NCBI GenBank assembly: GCA_030765405.1
Contig: JAVCCP010000007.1
Span: forward strand, 62,001-126,000
Reading direction: 5' to 3'
Length of the DNA stretch: 64,000 bases
Source: Candidatus Ancaeobacter aquaticus
Lineage (GTDB): Bacteria; Auribacterota; Ancaeobacteria; Ancaeobacterales; Ancaeobacteraceae
Part shown: in pieces, positions 1-9,876 of the stretch
Layout: the number at the start of each line of letters is the position of its first letter
How positions within the stretch are numbered: the first letter of the stretch is position 1
Made by a program: the position numbers and the translations under genes
Notes under the pieces: generated by a model
The model's input: only the letters and a program-made list of their open reading frames with translations
Told to the model about the DNA's origin: nothing
The model's database searches: none

Positions 1-2
1 TT

Positions 3-584
3 GGTGAGTGGCGAGCATTGTCGAAAAGGCAAGACCGAATAATTAAAGGATTGGCAAAGGCGCGTGAAGTAAGAATTCTGGCAAAAGATACCGATCTTGT
101 TCTATCTGTAGCAGGGCGAAAGTTTATTAATAGCAACGGTCACAGAAATATGCCATGTGGCGAGGTGTTTACCGGACCGGTTGAAACTTCTGCTAACGGG
201 TATATCCATTTTACGTATCCGGTGTGTTTATCAGGAAATGAGATAAAAGATGTGTTTTTGCGTTTTAAGAATGGAAAAGTAATAGAAGCGCGTGCAGGCT
301 CTAATGAAAACTTTCTCAAGAAAATGATTGATATTGATCCTGGTGCTAAACGTATAGGTGAATTAGGGATAGGGACAAATTATGGTATTGATCGATTTAT
401 AAAAAACATATTATTTGATGAAAAGATCGGGGGAAGTATACATCTTGCCCTTGGAAAATCGTACACAGAAACAGGCGGAAAGAATAAATCTGCTCTGCAT
501 TGGGATATGATCAAGGATTTACGTGACGGTGGAGAATTTCATGTTGATGGGCGCGTTTTTCAGAAAAACGGTAAGTTTGTATGA
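3..584 (+). CDS. Aminopeptidase, family M29 (C-terminal part; 5' end cut by window edge)
   Basis: This is the C-terminal half of a family M29 metallo-aminopeptidase (AmpS/AmpT type), which releases N-terminal amino acids from peptides in the cytoplasm using two metal ions. The reading frame is open to the left window edge, so the true start lies upstream; the TTG at 18 is internal. The recognisable metal-ligand motifs follow in family order: the Glu of NMPCGEVFTGP, the Glu of IGELGIGTN, the His of GSIHLALG, and the His and Asp of SALHWDMI. The stop codon overlaps the next gene's ATG (ATGA), so the two are probably translationally coupled. The family identification is confident; the substrate range cannot be told. 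Confidence 0.9.
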   Translation, partial: GEWRALSKRQDRIIKGLAKAREVRILAKDTDLVLSVAGRKFINSNGHRNMPCGEVFTGPVETSANGYIHFTYPVCLSGNEIKDVFLRFKNGKVIEARAGSNENFLKKMIDIDPGAKRIGELGIGTNYGIDRFIKNILFDEKIGGSIHLALGKSYTETGGKNKSALHWDMIKDLRDGGEFHVDGRVFQKNGKFV

Positions 585-2824
585 AAAGAGAAATAATTGT
601 ACTCACATTACTGGCGCTTATAATAGGATTTTTATTCTACGATTCTATGAGGGAAGCGCCGTCAAGAATGCCTGTATTATATAGGGAACCGGTAAAAGCG
701 GATTCCATGCCATTTGATCGTGAAGAGATTAGAAAATTCGAATTGTTAAGAGACGATACAATTGTGGTTGCAGAAAAAAGGAAAAGAGGAACATTTAAAA
801 TTAAGTCGCCCATATATGGGTCGGTTGATAAAAAAGTTCTTGGTGGAGTATTTGATTTGTTTGAAAATATAAAAATAAAGAAAACTATTCGTCAAGATGG
901 TGAAGAATTACCTGTTTTGTTGTCCGAATATGGTCTTGATAAACCGCATATTGTGTGGAAGTTTTTTAATAATTCGAATAGAGAAAAAACCCTGCTTGTC
1001 GGAAAAAAATCGAAAGAAAATGATGGGTTTTTTGTAAAATGGATAGACCGCAGCGACATTCTTCTTTTGCCCAGTGCCGATTATCCTCGCATTGATATTG
1101 ACCTAAAAGCGTTGCGCAGTAAAGTAGTGTTGCGTCTTCACGCAGAGGATCTTGTTCGTATTCGGTTCAAGCAGTTTCGTTTCGAGAAAAAAGGTCAGAA
1201 ATGGTATATGACAACACCAGTAACAATAGTGTGTGATCAGAAAAAAATGGCTCGTTTCATACGGTCAATTAAAAATATTGAAGCCGAGGATTTTATAAAG
1301 AGAGAATTAAAGATAGAGAAACTGTACAGAAAACGCGGGCAAGAAAATGAACTGACGTTGATGGAAATGGATAAAAATGGTAAAAAGAGCCGCTATAATA
1401 TTTTATTTGGGAAACCTGTTGAAGGTAATCTTGAGAATACCTATATTTTTATTGGCAAAGATGGATATATTGTAAAAAATGAACTTTTTGAACGTTTTGG
1501 CCGTTCAGTAACTGATTTTGTTGATGCACGACTTATTTCCTATAATAAGCAGGACGTCAATACACTGAGCATTGGTAATAATGAACATTCTTTTACTCTT
1601 CAAAAGGTTAATGATACGTGGCAGGTCAGTGGAGATCTAAAAGTTGAATTAAAGACCGAATTAATTTCGAAACTTGTAGAACATCTTACAGCGAATTCTA
1701 TTACTGATTTTGTTCATTATAGTGAAAATGTTGCCCATGATGATGGTTTGGTGCCAGTGCAATTTATGGTGAAAGTGAATAATGCGATTACCCTTGCGTT
1801 TGGGAAAATCATTGATAATGCGGTCTATTTTTTGCGGGATGATTACCATAATTGTATAGGTAAGACAAAAGAAGATATTATGGAGTATTTGTCCAGTGAT
1901 ATTGCGTATTATCGGACCAAGCAGATCTTTCATGTGAAAGACCACGGTAAGGTCGCTTCATTCTCAATAACCCGAAAGGGAAAGAAAGTAGATGCCGAAA
2001 AGATAGACGGTCAGTGGTACGTGGTTTCTCCCCTTAAGGGTAAAATCACTCAGGGAGTGGTGGATGATTTACTGGATCTTTTTAAGGAGCTTTCGGTGCA
2101 AGGGTTTGTTGCTGAAAATGAAACAGTGGATTATGGTTTTGACGTGCCACTGCTCACGGTAACGATCAACCATGATGGTGTAAAAGAGAATTTAATTGTT
2201 AGCGCATTGTATGATGATCAATCATATTATGGGATGATGGAACAAAAAGGGGAAATACTACTCATTGATGCCGACCAAGTTAATCGGGCCAATAAGAATT
2301 TATTGAAAAGTGTATATGTCATTGAAGCCGATTCTAATAATGACGGCACAATGGATACGTGGACCTATTTTGATAACGGAAAAAAGACTAGAATGGAGTT
2401 AGATATTACTGATGACGGTATTCCCGATAGTATAAGTAATTATATCTATGATGGGCAGGGTGAAATACAAAAGATTGAAACTGACGATAACAATGATGGA
2501 ACGCCAGATCAGATTACCTATTATGTTGCGGGAAATATTGTAACAGAAGAAAATGATACCGATAGGAATGGGAGTATGGACAGTTGGACATATTTCAAAA
2601 ACGGACAGCAAGATAAATTAGAAATTGATGTGTCCGGAAATGGTATTGCTGATATGACAAAAGTATATAGTGTAGACAGTAACGGCCAGATCATTGGTGC
2701 GGATGTTGATCAGGACAATGATGGGGTAGTTGATTATAAAGAAATATATCGCGATGGGAAAATAATTAAACAAGATATTGTTCATGAACCATCTCAAACT
2801 GAATCTTTACCAGAAGAAGAGTAA
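581..2824 (+). CDS. DUF4340 protein with C-terminal calcium-loop-like repeats
   Basis: This 747-residue protein begins with a single membrane segment (residues 5-20, IIVLTLLALIIGFLFY) and is followed by two stretches of DUF4340 character, the family usually encoded beside GldF/GldG-type ABC transporters. The extracytoplasmic C-terminus from about residue 584 carries six short acidic loops of the D-x-[DN]-x-[DN]-G-x-x-D kind, near residues 584, 608, 635, 659, 683 and 708. They are spaced 24-27 residues apart and alternate with W-T-Y-F-D/K-N-G strands. Such loops bind calcium in EF-hand-like, dockerin and thrombospondin-3 repeats. The gene overlaps the aminopeptidase by 4 bp; no GldG-like partner is visible, but upstream sequence is missing. 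The repeat tail is unusual for DUF4340. The role is unknown; envelope-anchored calcium binding is an inference. Confidence 0.8.
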   Translation: MKREIIVLTLLALIIGFLFYDSMREAPSRMPVLYREPVKADSMPFDREEIRKFELLRDDTIVVAEKRKRGTFKIKSPIYGSVDKKVLGGVFDLFENIKIKKTIRQDGEELPVLLSEYGLDKPHIVWKFFNNSNREKTLLVGKKSKENDGFFVKWIDRSDILLLPSADYPRIDIDLKALRSKVVLRLHAEDLVRIRFKQFRFEKKGQKWYMTTPVTIVCDQKKMARFIRSIKNIEAEDFIKRELKIEKLYRKRGQENELTLMEMDKNGKKSRYNILFGKPVEGNLENTYIFIGKDGYIVKNELFERFGRSVTDFVDARLISYNKQDVNTLSIGNNEHSFTLQKVNDTWQVSGDLKVELKTELISKLVEHLTANSITDFVHYSENVAHDDGLVPVQFMVKVNNAITLAFGKIIDNAVYFLRDDYHNCIGKTKEDIMEYLSSDIAYYRTKQIFHVKDHGKVASFSITRKGKKVDAEKIDGQWYVVSPLKGKITQGVVDDLLDLFKELSVQGFVAENETVDYGFDVPLLTVTINHDGVKENLIVSALYDDQSYYGMMEQKGEILLIDADQVNRANKNLLKSVYVIEADSNNDGTMDTWTYFDNGKKTRMELDITDDGIPDSISNYIYDGQGEIQKIETDDNNDGTPDQITYYVAGNIVTEENDTDRNGSMDSWTYFKNGQQDKLEIDVSGNGIADMTKVYSVDSNGQIIGADVDQDNDGVVDYKEIYRDGKIIKQDIVHEPSQTESLPEEE

Positions 2825-2828
2825 ACGA

Positions 2829-3860
2829 ATGAAAAAAATTATTATTAGTATACTTGTTTATGCGCTCAGTCTTGGCATTGCTCAGGCGGAATCACCCTCA
2901 TATACTCTTCCGGAAAAAGCGGTGTGTGTGCTCATGCTAAAAGTGAAAAGTGATGATCCTGGTATACACGCGATACTAGATAAGTATAAGAAGTGGTTTT
3001 TAAATGAGAAGCTTGGGGCGGATGCCAGAACAGTTGTTGAAGATTTTAATGTATTGGAATTTGATGAAATTGCGCTGGGTCTGATTCCTGATGAAAAAGG
3101 AAAGCCGACATATCTCGCAATCGGTGATATGAGCGAAAAGGATGCGAGTGTTACCTTTAAATATAAGAATGTTAATTTAAAATTAAATATTAAAGAACGA
3201 AAAGATGAAAAAGGTTTGCAGCAAGGTATTATTAAAGCGCTTTTAGATACATGGCTTGATGATAGTGATATACGTAAGGATGATGAAGGTATTCTATACA
3301 GTAAGCTTCGTGAAAGTAGAGGGGAAATATCATCGTACGCATTTTTTAAAAACCGCGTTATTATTGGCAGTAACTACGGTATTGTGAAAGAAGCGAAAAC
3401 GCGTTCGCTCCCTGGAGCTATTATTGGGTCTCAAAAGAAAAATTATGCTGAGTTTCTTCGCAATCTTGATAAGAATGATGACGGGTATTTTTATATTGAT
3501 AACAAAAGTGGTTATTTTACAAATTTTATTCGTGTAAGAGAAGAAGTTCTAAGGATACCGCTTTTGCTTTCGGGTGATGTGATAGAGTTTTTGGGCATCT
3601 TTTTTGATATTGTCAATAAAAACGCCATAAACGCACGAATTCTATTTCAAGGAAAAAACGAGGAAAGTCTCAAGAAGATTGTTGTTGACGCACGATTTAT
3701 GGCAGAATTTTTTAAACGAAAGATGTTGGTTGATAATATTGGTTGCACTTATCGTATTGTGAAGAGGGGCAATGCTGTTATTGTGAAGATAAAATTAAAT
3801 AATGTTGAACCCTTGCTCAATAAATTGTTAAAAGTTCAGTCGTCCAAAAACCCCGCATAA
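2829..3860 (+). CDS. Secreted protein of unknown function
   Basis: I do not recognise this 343-residue protein. It starts with a clear signal peptide (MKKIIISILVYALSLGIAQA, cleavage expected after AQA). The mature part begins with S-Y-T-L-P-E-K-A-V-C-V-L-M-L-K-V. That opening, with alternating strands and a repeated 'exported score' look, resembles DUF3352-like periplasmic proteins, but the match is weak. An in-frame start 51 bp further upstream lies inside the previous gene and would bury the signal peptide, so ATG 2829 was chosen. It follows the DUF4340 gene after 4 bases and is probably in the same operon. Confidence 0.7.
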   Translation: MKKIIISILVYALSLGIAQAESPSYTLPEKAVCVLMLKVKSDDPGIHAILDKYKKWFLNEKLGADARTVVEDFNVLEFDEIALGLIPDEKGKPTYLAIGDMSEKDASVTFKYKNVNLKLNIKERKDEKGLQQGIIKALLDTWLDDSDIRKDDEGILYSKLRESRGEISSYAFFKNRVIIGSNYGIVKEAKTRSLPGAIIGSQKKNYAEFLRNLDKNDDGYFYIDNKSGYFTNFIRVREEVLRIPLLLSGDVIEFLGIFFDIVNKNAINARILFQGKNEESLKKIVVDARFMAEFFKRKMLVDNIGCTYRIVKRGNAVIVKIKLNNVEPLLNKLLKVQSSKNPA

Positions 3861-3907
3861 ATGCTGTAGATGCTTGATAGCCTGCCTATTAGGGGTAGTA
3901 TTTTTCC

Positions 3908-3936
3908 TTGACATGCCCTCATTGTTAGTGTTTAAT
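3908..3936 (+). promoter_or_regulatory. Sigma-70 promoter for the nucleoside-diphosphate-kinase-like gene
   Basis: A TTGACA box at 3908-3913 is separated by exactly 17 bp from TTTAAT at 3931-3936. It lies in a 189-bp gap after the first operon and about 110 bp before the ATG at 4050, so it would produce a long leader. Confidence 0.65.
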
Positions 3937-4049
3937 CTCAACCTACACTTTATATTAAAGCTCGTTGTGTTTGATGTTTATACATATTTTCTCATCATAA
4001 GTTTTCAGTTGAGACCTAATACATATTGTTTACGATAAGGATTAATTTT

Positions 4050-5228
4050 ATGGCGGAAGAGTTGGGTTTTGTAATTATTAATCAATATACGCTGGCGAAG
4101 TCAAGAACCGGTGGTGTTATTTCACGTCTTCTCTCGCGTGGGACCTATGAATTAGTTGCTGCTCGAATGTTTTCTCCAAGCCAAGAACTTGTTGATGAGT
4201 ACTGTAAGATCGTTGATGAGGACCGTACAAAAGATGGTGCTAAAATTGTTGATCTATTAATACAGTATATACAGGATAATTACGCCCAAAACAGAGTCAC
4301 CGGAGCTAAGGGACGTTTAATGGTGCTTCTTTTTAAAGGTGATGATGTGATAAAAAAAATACGATCTGAAGTCATTGGAAGTATAACCAAAGAATCTGTT
4401 GCGGGTGAAACTATACGAGATACCTACGGTGATTATGTTATTGATTTTAACGGTAAGGTGAAATATTTTGAGCCTGCTGTTGTGGTTATTCCGAAGAGTG
4501 GTAATGCGAAAGAAACACTCGAACTATGGGCTAAATATTCAGATACTGATGGAGGTCTTTTAGATGATGTTGTTCGCTATCAGGGCAGTGAGACCCCCGA
4601 AACAACGCTTGTTCTCATAAAGCCCGATAATTTTATTGGGCCATCGAGTCGTGCTGGATATATTGTAGATATGCTTTCAAGGAGCGGATTGTACATAATT
4701 GCCTCACAGGTGATTCGTATGAGTTATGCTCAGGCGCATGAGTTTTATGGTCCGGTACAAGAGGTCTTTAAAACAAAATTAAAAGACCTTTTTGTTTCAA
4801 GGGCAGAATCAGCGATTTCAGGCCAATTTGACTTTGAAATACCTCAAAAAACTAAAGACTCGTTTTTAGATGAATTGAATATCCTTAATGCGGAGCACGA
4901 GTTTAATAAAATTATTACATTTATGACCGGGTTAGCCCCGAAGAAAGTAATGGATCCTGAAGAGAAGAAAAAACCGGGGCTTCAGAAGTGTCTTGCTTTA
5001 GTGTATCAGGGTGTTGGCGCAGTATCAAAAATCAGGAGTATTTTAGGTACAACGGATCCCAAAAAAGCTGATCATGGAACTGTTCGAAGAGAGTTTGGAT
5101 CAAATATCATGGTAAATACCGCGCATGCGTCTGACTCAATGTATAATGCACTGCGTGAAATGAAAATAATAAGAATTGAAGACAATACATTTAAAAAAGA
5201 AATAGAAGAATTTTACAAAACCACATAA
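4050..5228 (+). CDS. Tandem nucleoside-diphosphate kinase domain protein
   Basis: Nucleoside-diphosphate kinases move the gamma phosphate from ATP to NDPs through a phospho-histidine. This 392-residue protein contains two such folds. The second (from about residue 184, TLVLIKPDNF) keeps the substrate Lys, the FYG tyrosine, R-S-I-L-G-T-T-D-P and the catalytic histidine, H359 in NTAHASDS. It is interrupted by an insert of roughly 60-90 residues after FYGPV. The first domain (residues 5-150) keeps the overall pattern, including G-E-T-I-R-D-T-Y-G, but has N-Q in place of K-P and no histidine, so it is probably inactive. ATG 4050 was chosen because AAGGA precedes it; an upstream in-frame ATG at 4026 lacks a ribosome site. 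Normal family members are about 140 residues, so this is a duplicated, enlarged form. Confidence 0.85.
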   Translation: MAEELGFVIINQYTLAKSRTGGVISRLLSRGTYELVAARMFSPSQELVDEYCKIVDEDRTKDGAKIVDLLIQYIQDNYAQNRVTGAKGRLMVLLFKGDDVIKKIRSEVIGSITKESVAGETIRDTYGDYVIDFNGKVKYFEPAVVVIPKSGNAKETLELWAKYSDTDGGLLDDVVRYQGSETPETTLVLIKPDNFIGPSSRAGYIVDMLSRSGLYIIASQVIRMSYAQAHEFYGPVQEVFKTKLKDLFVSRAESAISGQFDFEIPQKTKDSFLDELNILNAEHEFNKIITFMTGLAPKKVMDPEEKKKPGLQKCLALVYQGVGAVSKIRSILGTTDPKKADHGTVRREFGSNIMVNTAHASDSMYNALREMKIIRIEDNTFKKEIEEFYKTT

Positions 5229-5240
5229 AAAGGAAAGTTT

Positions 5241-6404
5241 ATGAGACTCTCACAACGCATATCAGATGTATCGCCATCACAAACACTGGCTATTTCAAAT
5301 AAAGCCAAAATGATGAAAAAAGAAGGTGTTGATGTTATAGGTTTCGGAGCAGGTGAACCTGATTTTGACACGCCGATACATATTAAAGACGCGGCAAAGA
5401 AATCGCTTGATGCAGGTTTCACCAAGTATACCGCTGCAAGCGGTATTCCCGAACTCAAAGATGCTGTAATAAAAAAGATTGAACGTGATAACGGGTTTTC
5501 CTACGAGCAAAACCAAATTATTATTTCTTGTGGCGCAAAACATTCGCTTTTCAATGTTTTTTTTGTATTGTGTGATACTGGTGATGAGGTTCTCATTCCA
5601 TCCCCGTATTGGTTGAGCTACCCGGAAATGGTCAAAATGGCGGGAGCAGTTCCTGTTTTTGTAGACGGTTCTGAGGATGCTGAGTTCAAAGTAACGGTAG
5701 AACAATTGGAAAAAGCCATCACCCCAAGAACAAGAGCCCTCATATTAAACAGCCCGTCAAATCCGACCGGATCGGTATACACTAAAGAAGAACTCATGAA
5801 AATTGCCGATTTTGCGATTGAAAAGAATATATATGTTATTTCTGATGAAATATATGACAAGATCATATATGAAGATAATGTTTATGCCAGCATTTCTTCG
5901 TATGGGCAGAAGATAAAAGATTTACTTGTGATCGTAAACGGAGTATCAAAAACGTATTCAATGACTGGTTGGCGCATAGGATATATTGCTGCGCCGGTTG
6001 AAATCGCTAAAGCGGTAAGTAACTTGCAGAGTCACAGCACTTCTAATCCAACGTCGTTTGCGCAATATGGTGCGGTAGAAGCGTTAATGGGTGATCAGTC
6101 TTGCATAACAAATAAGGTAACAGAATTTAAAAAGCGTAGAGATTATATGATGGGCCGGTTTGAGAATATGAAAAATTTATCGTGTGTAACGCCTCTTGGG
6201 GCTTTTTACACATTTCCCAATATTGCCAAGACGGGTAAAACGTCAACTGAGATCGCCGGTGAGCTTTTAGATAGTGTACATGTAGCGGTAGTTCCCGGTG
6301 TTGCGTTTGGCCGGGATGAAAATATTCGCTTATCGTTTGCAACATCAATGGAGAACATTGAAAAAGGCCTTGATCGTATAGAGAAATATCTGGAATCTAT
6401 ATAA
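5241..6404 (+). CDS. Aspartate aminotransferase (class I, PLP-dependent)
   Basis: This is a fold-type I pyridoxal-phosphate aminotransferase of the thermophilic/Bacillus AspC subgroup. It probably interconverts aspartate plus 2-oxoglutarate with oxaloacetate plus glutamate. At 387 residues it is of normal length. Visible landmarks are the N-terminal GFGAGEPDFDTP, the PLP-contacting N-S-P-S-N-P-T-G, the S-D-E-I-Y-D aspartate, and the Schiff-base lysine K237 in S-K-T-Y-S-M-T-G-W-R. An arginine near the end (IRLSFATS) would bind the substrate carboxylate. AAAGGAAAG precedes the ATG. It lies just upstream of aconitase, isocitrate and malate dehydrogenases, which fits a role at the oxaloacetate node. 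Related aminotransferases with other substrates cannot be excluded. Confidence 0.88.
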   Translation: MRLSQRISDVSPSQTLAISNKAKMMKKEGVDVIGFGAGEPDFDTPIHIKDAAKKSLDAGFTKYTAASGIPELKDAVIKKIERDNGFSYEQNQIIISCGAKHSLFNVFFVLCDTGDEVLIPSPYWLSYPEMVKMAGAVPVFVDGSEDAEFKVTVEQLEKAITPRTRALILNSPSNPTGSVYTKEELMKIADFAIEKNIYVISDEIYDKIIYEDNVYASISSYGQKIKDLLVIVNGVSKTYSMTGWRIGYIAAPVEIAKAVSNLQSHSTSNPTSFAQYGAVEALMGDQSCITNKVTEFKKRRDYMMGRFENMKNLSCVTPLGAFYTFPNIAKTGKTSTEIAGELLDSVHVAVVPGVAFGRDENIRLSFATSMENIEKGLDRIEKYLESI

Positions 6405-6499
6405 AATATTATGATGCCAGGTGCCGGTAAAAAAGACGTTCAGTGTTTAGAGCGCTTATTTTTTGTCAGGTTTCTGGCATTTATTTTTGAGGGATACTT

Positions 6500-8446
6500 A
6501 TGGGTATGAATGTTACAAGAAAAATACTATCTTCACATAGTGCCACTGGCGATATAAAAAACATATCTCCCGGCCAGTCAATCGCACTAAAGATTGACCA
6601 AACACTCACTCAAGACGCGACAGGGACAATGGCCTATCTTGAATTTGAGGTAATGGGGATTGAACGTGTTAAAACAAAGTTATCGGTAAGCTACATAGAC
6701 CACAATACATTGCAAACAGGCTTTGAAAATGCAGATGACCATTTGTTTCTCCAAACGTTTGCATCAAAATATGGAATATATCTATCAAAGGCAGGTAACG
6801 GTATTTGCCATCAAGTTCATCTCGAGCGATTCGGGATTCCCGGCCAGACATTATTAGGTTCAGACAGCCATACACCTACGGGTGGTGGGCTAGGTATGAT
6901 CGCTATTGGAGCAGGTGGTATTGATGTTGCTTGTGCAATGGCTGGTGCACCGTTTAACGTTGCTATGCCTGTTGTTGTAGGAGTCAAATTAAAAGGAAAA
7001 TTACGGCCATGGGTTTCTGCGAAAGATATTATTTTAGAGCTCTTAAGACGTTTATCGGTAAAAGGCGGTGTTGGGCGTATTTTTGAATATACGGGAGAAG
7101 GAGTAAAAACTCTAACGGTTCCTGAACGTGCAACTATCACAAATATGGGTGCAGAATTAGGTGCTACAACATCAATTTTCTCTAGTGATAGCCAAACACT
7201 AAAGTTCTTAAAAGCACAAAATCGCGAACATTTGTGGGAAAATATTTGTGCCGACAAAAATGCCGAGTATGATGAAGTAATTGAAATTGATTTAACAAAA
7301 CTTGTTCCTTTAGCCGCACAACCGCATATGCCGGATAGGGTTTGTTCTGTAAAAGATATTGAGGGAATGAAAGTAGATCAAGTATTGGTTGGCAGCTGTA
7401 CAAATTCATCATATAAAGATCTTATGACTGTTAGCTCTATGCTGAAGAATAAGAAAATTAGCGACCAGGTGAGTTTTGGTATCGCCCCCGGGTCACGTCA
7501 GGTATTAGAGATGATCTCGCGTAATGGTGCACTTCTTGATATTGTTCAGGCTGGTGCCCGTGTGTTAGAAGTTGCGTGCGGTCCCTGTATTGGTATGGGG
7601 CAGTCCCCACAAACGAAAGCAGTTTCTCTCAGAACGTTTAATCGCAACTTTGAGGGGAGAAGTGGAACCCCGAGTGCAGATATATATTTAGTATCACCTG
7701 AGGTTGCGGTAGCATCTGCAATAAAAGGCGTAATCACTGATCCGAGAAAACTAGGAAAATCTTCTCGTATTGTTATGCCGAAACAATTTCTTATAGATGA
7801 CTCAATGATCATTTCTCCGTCAAAGAAACCGAAGACAGTAAAGGTTGTGAAAGGCCCGAATATTGCAACACTTCCAAAATGCGGTACATTGCCGAGGTCA
7901 TTTAAGGGTGAGGTTCTTTTACATGTGGGAGATAACATTACTACTGATCATATTTGTCCTGCAGGTGCAAAGGTATTACCGTATCGGTCAAATGTTCCTA
8001 AATTGTCTGAATTTGTATATCAATCAGTCGATAAAGATTTTTCGCAAAATGCATTGAGTGTTAAATCAAAAGGCATAGCTGGTATTATTATTGGTGGAAA
8101 TAATTACGGACAGGGATCAAGCCGTGAGCATGCTGCACTTTGCCCAATGTATCTCGGAGTAAAAGTAGTGATTGCCCTTTCTTTTGCCCGTATTCACAAA
8201 GCAAACCTTATAAATTTTGGTATTCTTCCTCTTACTTTTGAGAATGGACCAATATATAAAACTATTAAAAAAGGCGAAGCCTTATCGTTTCCAAACATTC
8301 AAAAAGAGTTAAAGGACGGCGTGAAGATAACTGTTGAGTTGGCACATAAGAAACGTTTTTACGTGAAGTGCGATATTTCTGAAAGAGAAAGAAACGTTTT
8401 GTTATCAGGCGGGATTCTGGCATATATGGGATCTCGTAACTCGTGA
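6500..8446 (+). CDS. Aconitate hydratase, Aquifex type
   Basis: Aconitase isomerises citrate to isocitrate through a [4Fe-4S] cluster. The 648-residue length and N-terminal sequence fit the shorter 'Aquifex-type' bacterial aconitases (TIGR01342), rather than the 890-residue AcnA or AcnB. Cluster ligands are visible as C300 (VGSCTNSS) and C360/C363 (ACGPCIGMG). The C-terminal swivel domain follows from about residue 470 with D-N-I-T-T-D-H and the GSSREHAA substrate loop. The ATG has GAGGGA eight bases upstream. It is followed by NADP-isocitrate dehydrogenase and malate dehydrogenase, giving a TCA-cycle cluster. Homoaconitase or isopropylmalate isomerase are alternatives, made less likely by the fused single-chain architecture and these neighbours. 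Confidence 0.92.
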   Translation: MGMNVTRKILSSHSATGDIKNISPGQSIALKIDQTLTQDATGTMAYLEFEVMGIERVKTKLSVSYIDHNTLQTGFENADDHLFLQTFASKYGIYLSKAGNGICHQVHLERFGIPGQTLLGSDSHTPTGGGLGMIAIGAGGIDVACAMAGAPFNVAMPVVVGVKLKGKLRPWVSAKDIILELLRRLSVKGGVGRIFEYTGEGVKTLTVPERATITNMGAELGATTSIFSSDSQTLKFLKAQNREHLWENICADKNAEYDEVIEIDLTKLVPLAAQPHMPDRVCSVKDIEGMKVDQVLVGSCTNSSYKDLMTVSSMLKNKKISDQVSFGIAPGSRQVLEMISRNGALLDIVQAGARVLEVACGPCIGMGQSPQTKAVSLRTFNRNFEGRSGTPSADIYLVSPEVAVASAIKGVITDPRKLGKSSRIVMPKQFLIDDSMIISPSKKPKTVKVVKGPNIATLPKCGTLPRSFKGEVLLHVGDNITTDHICPAGAKVLPYRSNVPKLSEFVYQSVDKDFSQNALSVKSKGIAGIIIGGNNYGQGSSREHAALCPMYLGVKVVIALSFARIHKANLINFGILPLTFENGPIYKTIKKGEALSFPNIQKELKDGVKITVELAHKKRFYVKCDISERERNVLLSGGILAYMGSRNS

Positions 8447-8472
8447 TTCGTGGTTCGTGAATCGTGAATCGT
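8433..8472 (+). repeat. Short degenerate word repeat at the 3' end of the aconitase gene
   Basis: The stop codon of the aconitase gene lies inside a run of near-copies of TTCGTGA/ATCGTGA (four to five units in about 35 bp). The rest of the 182-bp gap is AT-rich and carries further echo-like words (TTGGAAATTGGTAATTGG near 8530). Similar word clusters recur in other gaps of this window. Confidence 0.6.
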
Positions 8473-8628
8473 TAAACCATGAATTATAACAAGGTCTGTA
8501 GTTCTTGGTTTTAGAAGATATTTACTTGGAAATTGGTAATTGGAATTTACAAATGTTGTTAGTTGTTCTAATGACTGTTTTTACTAGATTATTGGGTTAA
8601 ATAAAAAAACGAGAAAAAGGGTTTAGCT

Positions 8629-9870
8629 ATGCAATCAACAAATTCAAAAATCAAAAAAGGTAAAAAGATTATTATTCAAAAAGACGGAGGACTTAAGGTT
8701 CCTGATCATCCGATTATTCCCTATATTGATGGGGATGGCACTGGTCCAGATATTTGGAGTGCAGCGGTACGTGTATTCGAAAGTGCTGTTGAAATTGCCT
8801 ATAACAGTGAACGAAAGATTATTTGGAAAGAAATTTTTGCCGGTGAAAAAGCTAATAAATATTATGGAAGCTGGCTGCCGGAAGAAACAGTCAATGATAT
8901 TAGAGAATATGTTGTTGCTATTAAAGGTCCGCTCACAACTCCGATAGGTGGAGGTTTTAGGAGCGTTAATGTTGCTTTGCGGCAACAACTAAACTTATAT
9001 GCGTGTATACGTCCGGTGAAATACTACCCTGGGGTTCCATCTCCAATGAAGAATCCTAAAAATGTTGACATGATAATATTTAGAGAAAATACTGAAGATG
9101 TGTACGCAGGATTAGAGTGGAAGATTGGGACTGAAGAGGTTAAAAAAGTTATTAATTTTCTTAATACTGAGATGGGTTGTTCCATTAGAGAAGATTCTGG
9201 TATTGGCATTAAGCCTATGAGTGAATACGCGTCAAAAAAGCTTATCAGAAAAGCGATAGAACACGCGATACACCACAAAAGAGATAGTGTTACACTTGTG
9301 CATAAGGGAAATATTATGAAGTTTACGGAAGGTGCTTTTAAGGAATGGGGGTATGAAGTTGCCCGTGAGGAGTTTAGAGAGGAAACCATTTCTGAATCTG
9401 AAGTGTATGAACATTACCGTGGCACTGTGCCTGAAGGTAAAGTGCTCATTAAAGATAGAATTGCTGACAATATGTTCCAACAGGTGCTTATGAGACCAGA
9501 AATGTTTAGTGTCCTTGCTATGCCTAATCTTAACGGTGATTACATGTCTGACGCATTGGCGGCACAGGTTGGCGGTCTCGGCGTTGCACCGGGTGCTAAT
9601 ATTGGTGATACAGCAGCGGTATTTGAGGCGACACACGGTACGGCGCCAAAATATGCCGGTCAGGATAAAGTTAACCCAAGTAGTCTTATATTATCAGGCA
9701 TTATGATGTTTGAACATATGGGGTGGGATGAAGCGGCAGAATTGATCGATAAAGCGCTTGCAAAAACGATCCAAAAAAAGATTGTTACCTATGATTTTGC
9801 ACGACATATGGATCGTGCCACATTAGCGAAATGTTCTGAATATGCAGATGAGATAATAGGGAATATGTAA
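8629..9870 (+). CDS. icd: Isocitrate dehydrogenase (NADP+)
   Basis: Isocitrate dehydrogenase oxidatively decarboxylates isocitrate to 2-oxoglutarate. The 413-residue chain matches the homodimeric Icd family (E. coli Icd type). It shows the start YIDGDGTGP, the regulatory and substrate-binding serine S112 in [10 protein letters not shown], and the family signature [13 protein letters not shown] rather than NAD is indicated by the K-Y pair in [15 protein letters not shown] and by Tyr and Arg in V-T-Y-D-F-A-R-H, equivalent to E. coli K344/Y345 and Y391/R395. It sits between aconitase and malate dehydrogenase. The conserved serine suggests that phosphorylation control is possible, but no AceK is visible here. 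Confidence 0.95.
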   Translation: MQSTNSKIKKGKKIIIQKDGGLKVPDHPIIPYIDGDGTGPDIWSAAVRVFESAVEIAYNSERKIIWKEIFAGEKANKYYGSWLPEETVNDIREYVVAIKGPLTTPIGGGFRSVNVALRQQLNLYACIRPVKYYPGVPSPMKNPKNVDMIIFRENTEDVYAGLEWKIGTEEVKKVINFLNTEMGCSIREDSGIGIKPMSEYASKKLIRKAIEHAIHHKRDSVTLVHKGNIMKFTEGAFKEWGYEVAREEFREETISESEVYEHYRGTVPEGKVLIKDRIADNMFQQVLMRPEMFSVLAMPNLNGDYMSDALAAQVGGLGVAPGANIGDTAAVFEATHGTAPKYAGQDKVNPSSLILSGIMMFEHMGWDEAAELIDKALAKTIQKKIVTYDFARHMDRATLAKCSEYADEIIGNM

Positions 9871-9876
9871 CGCGCG

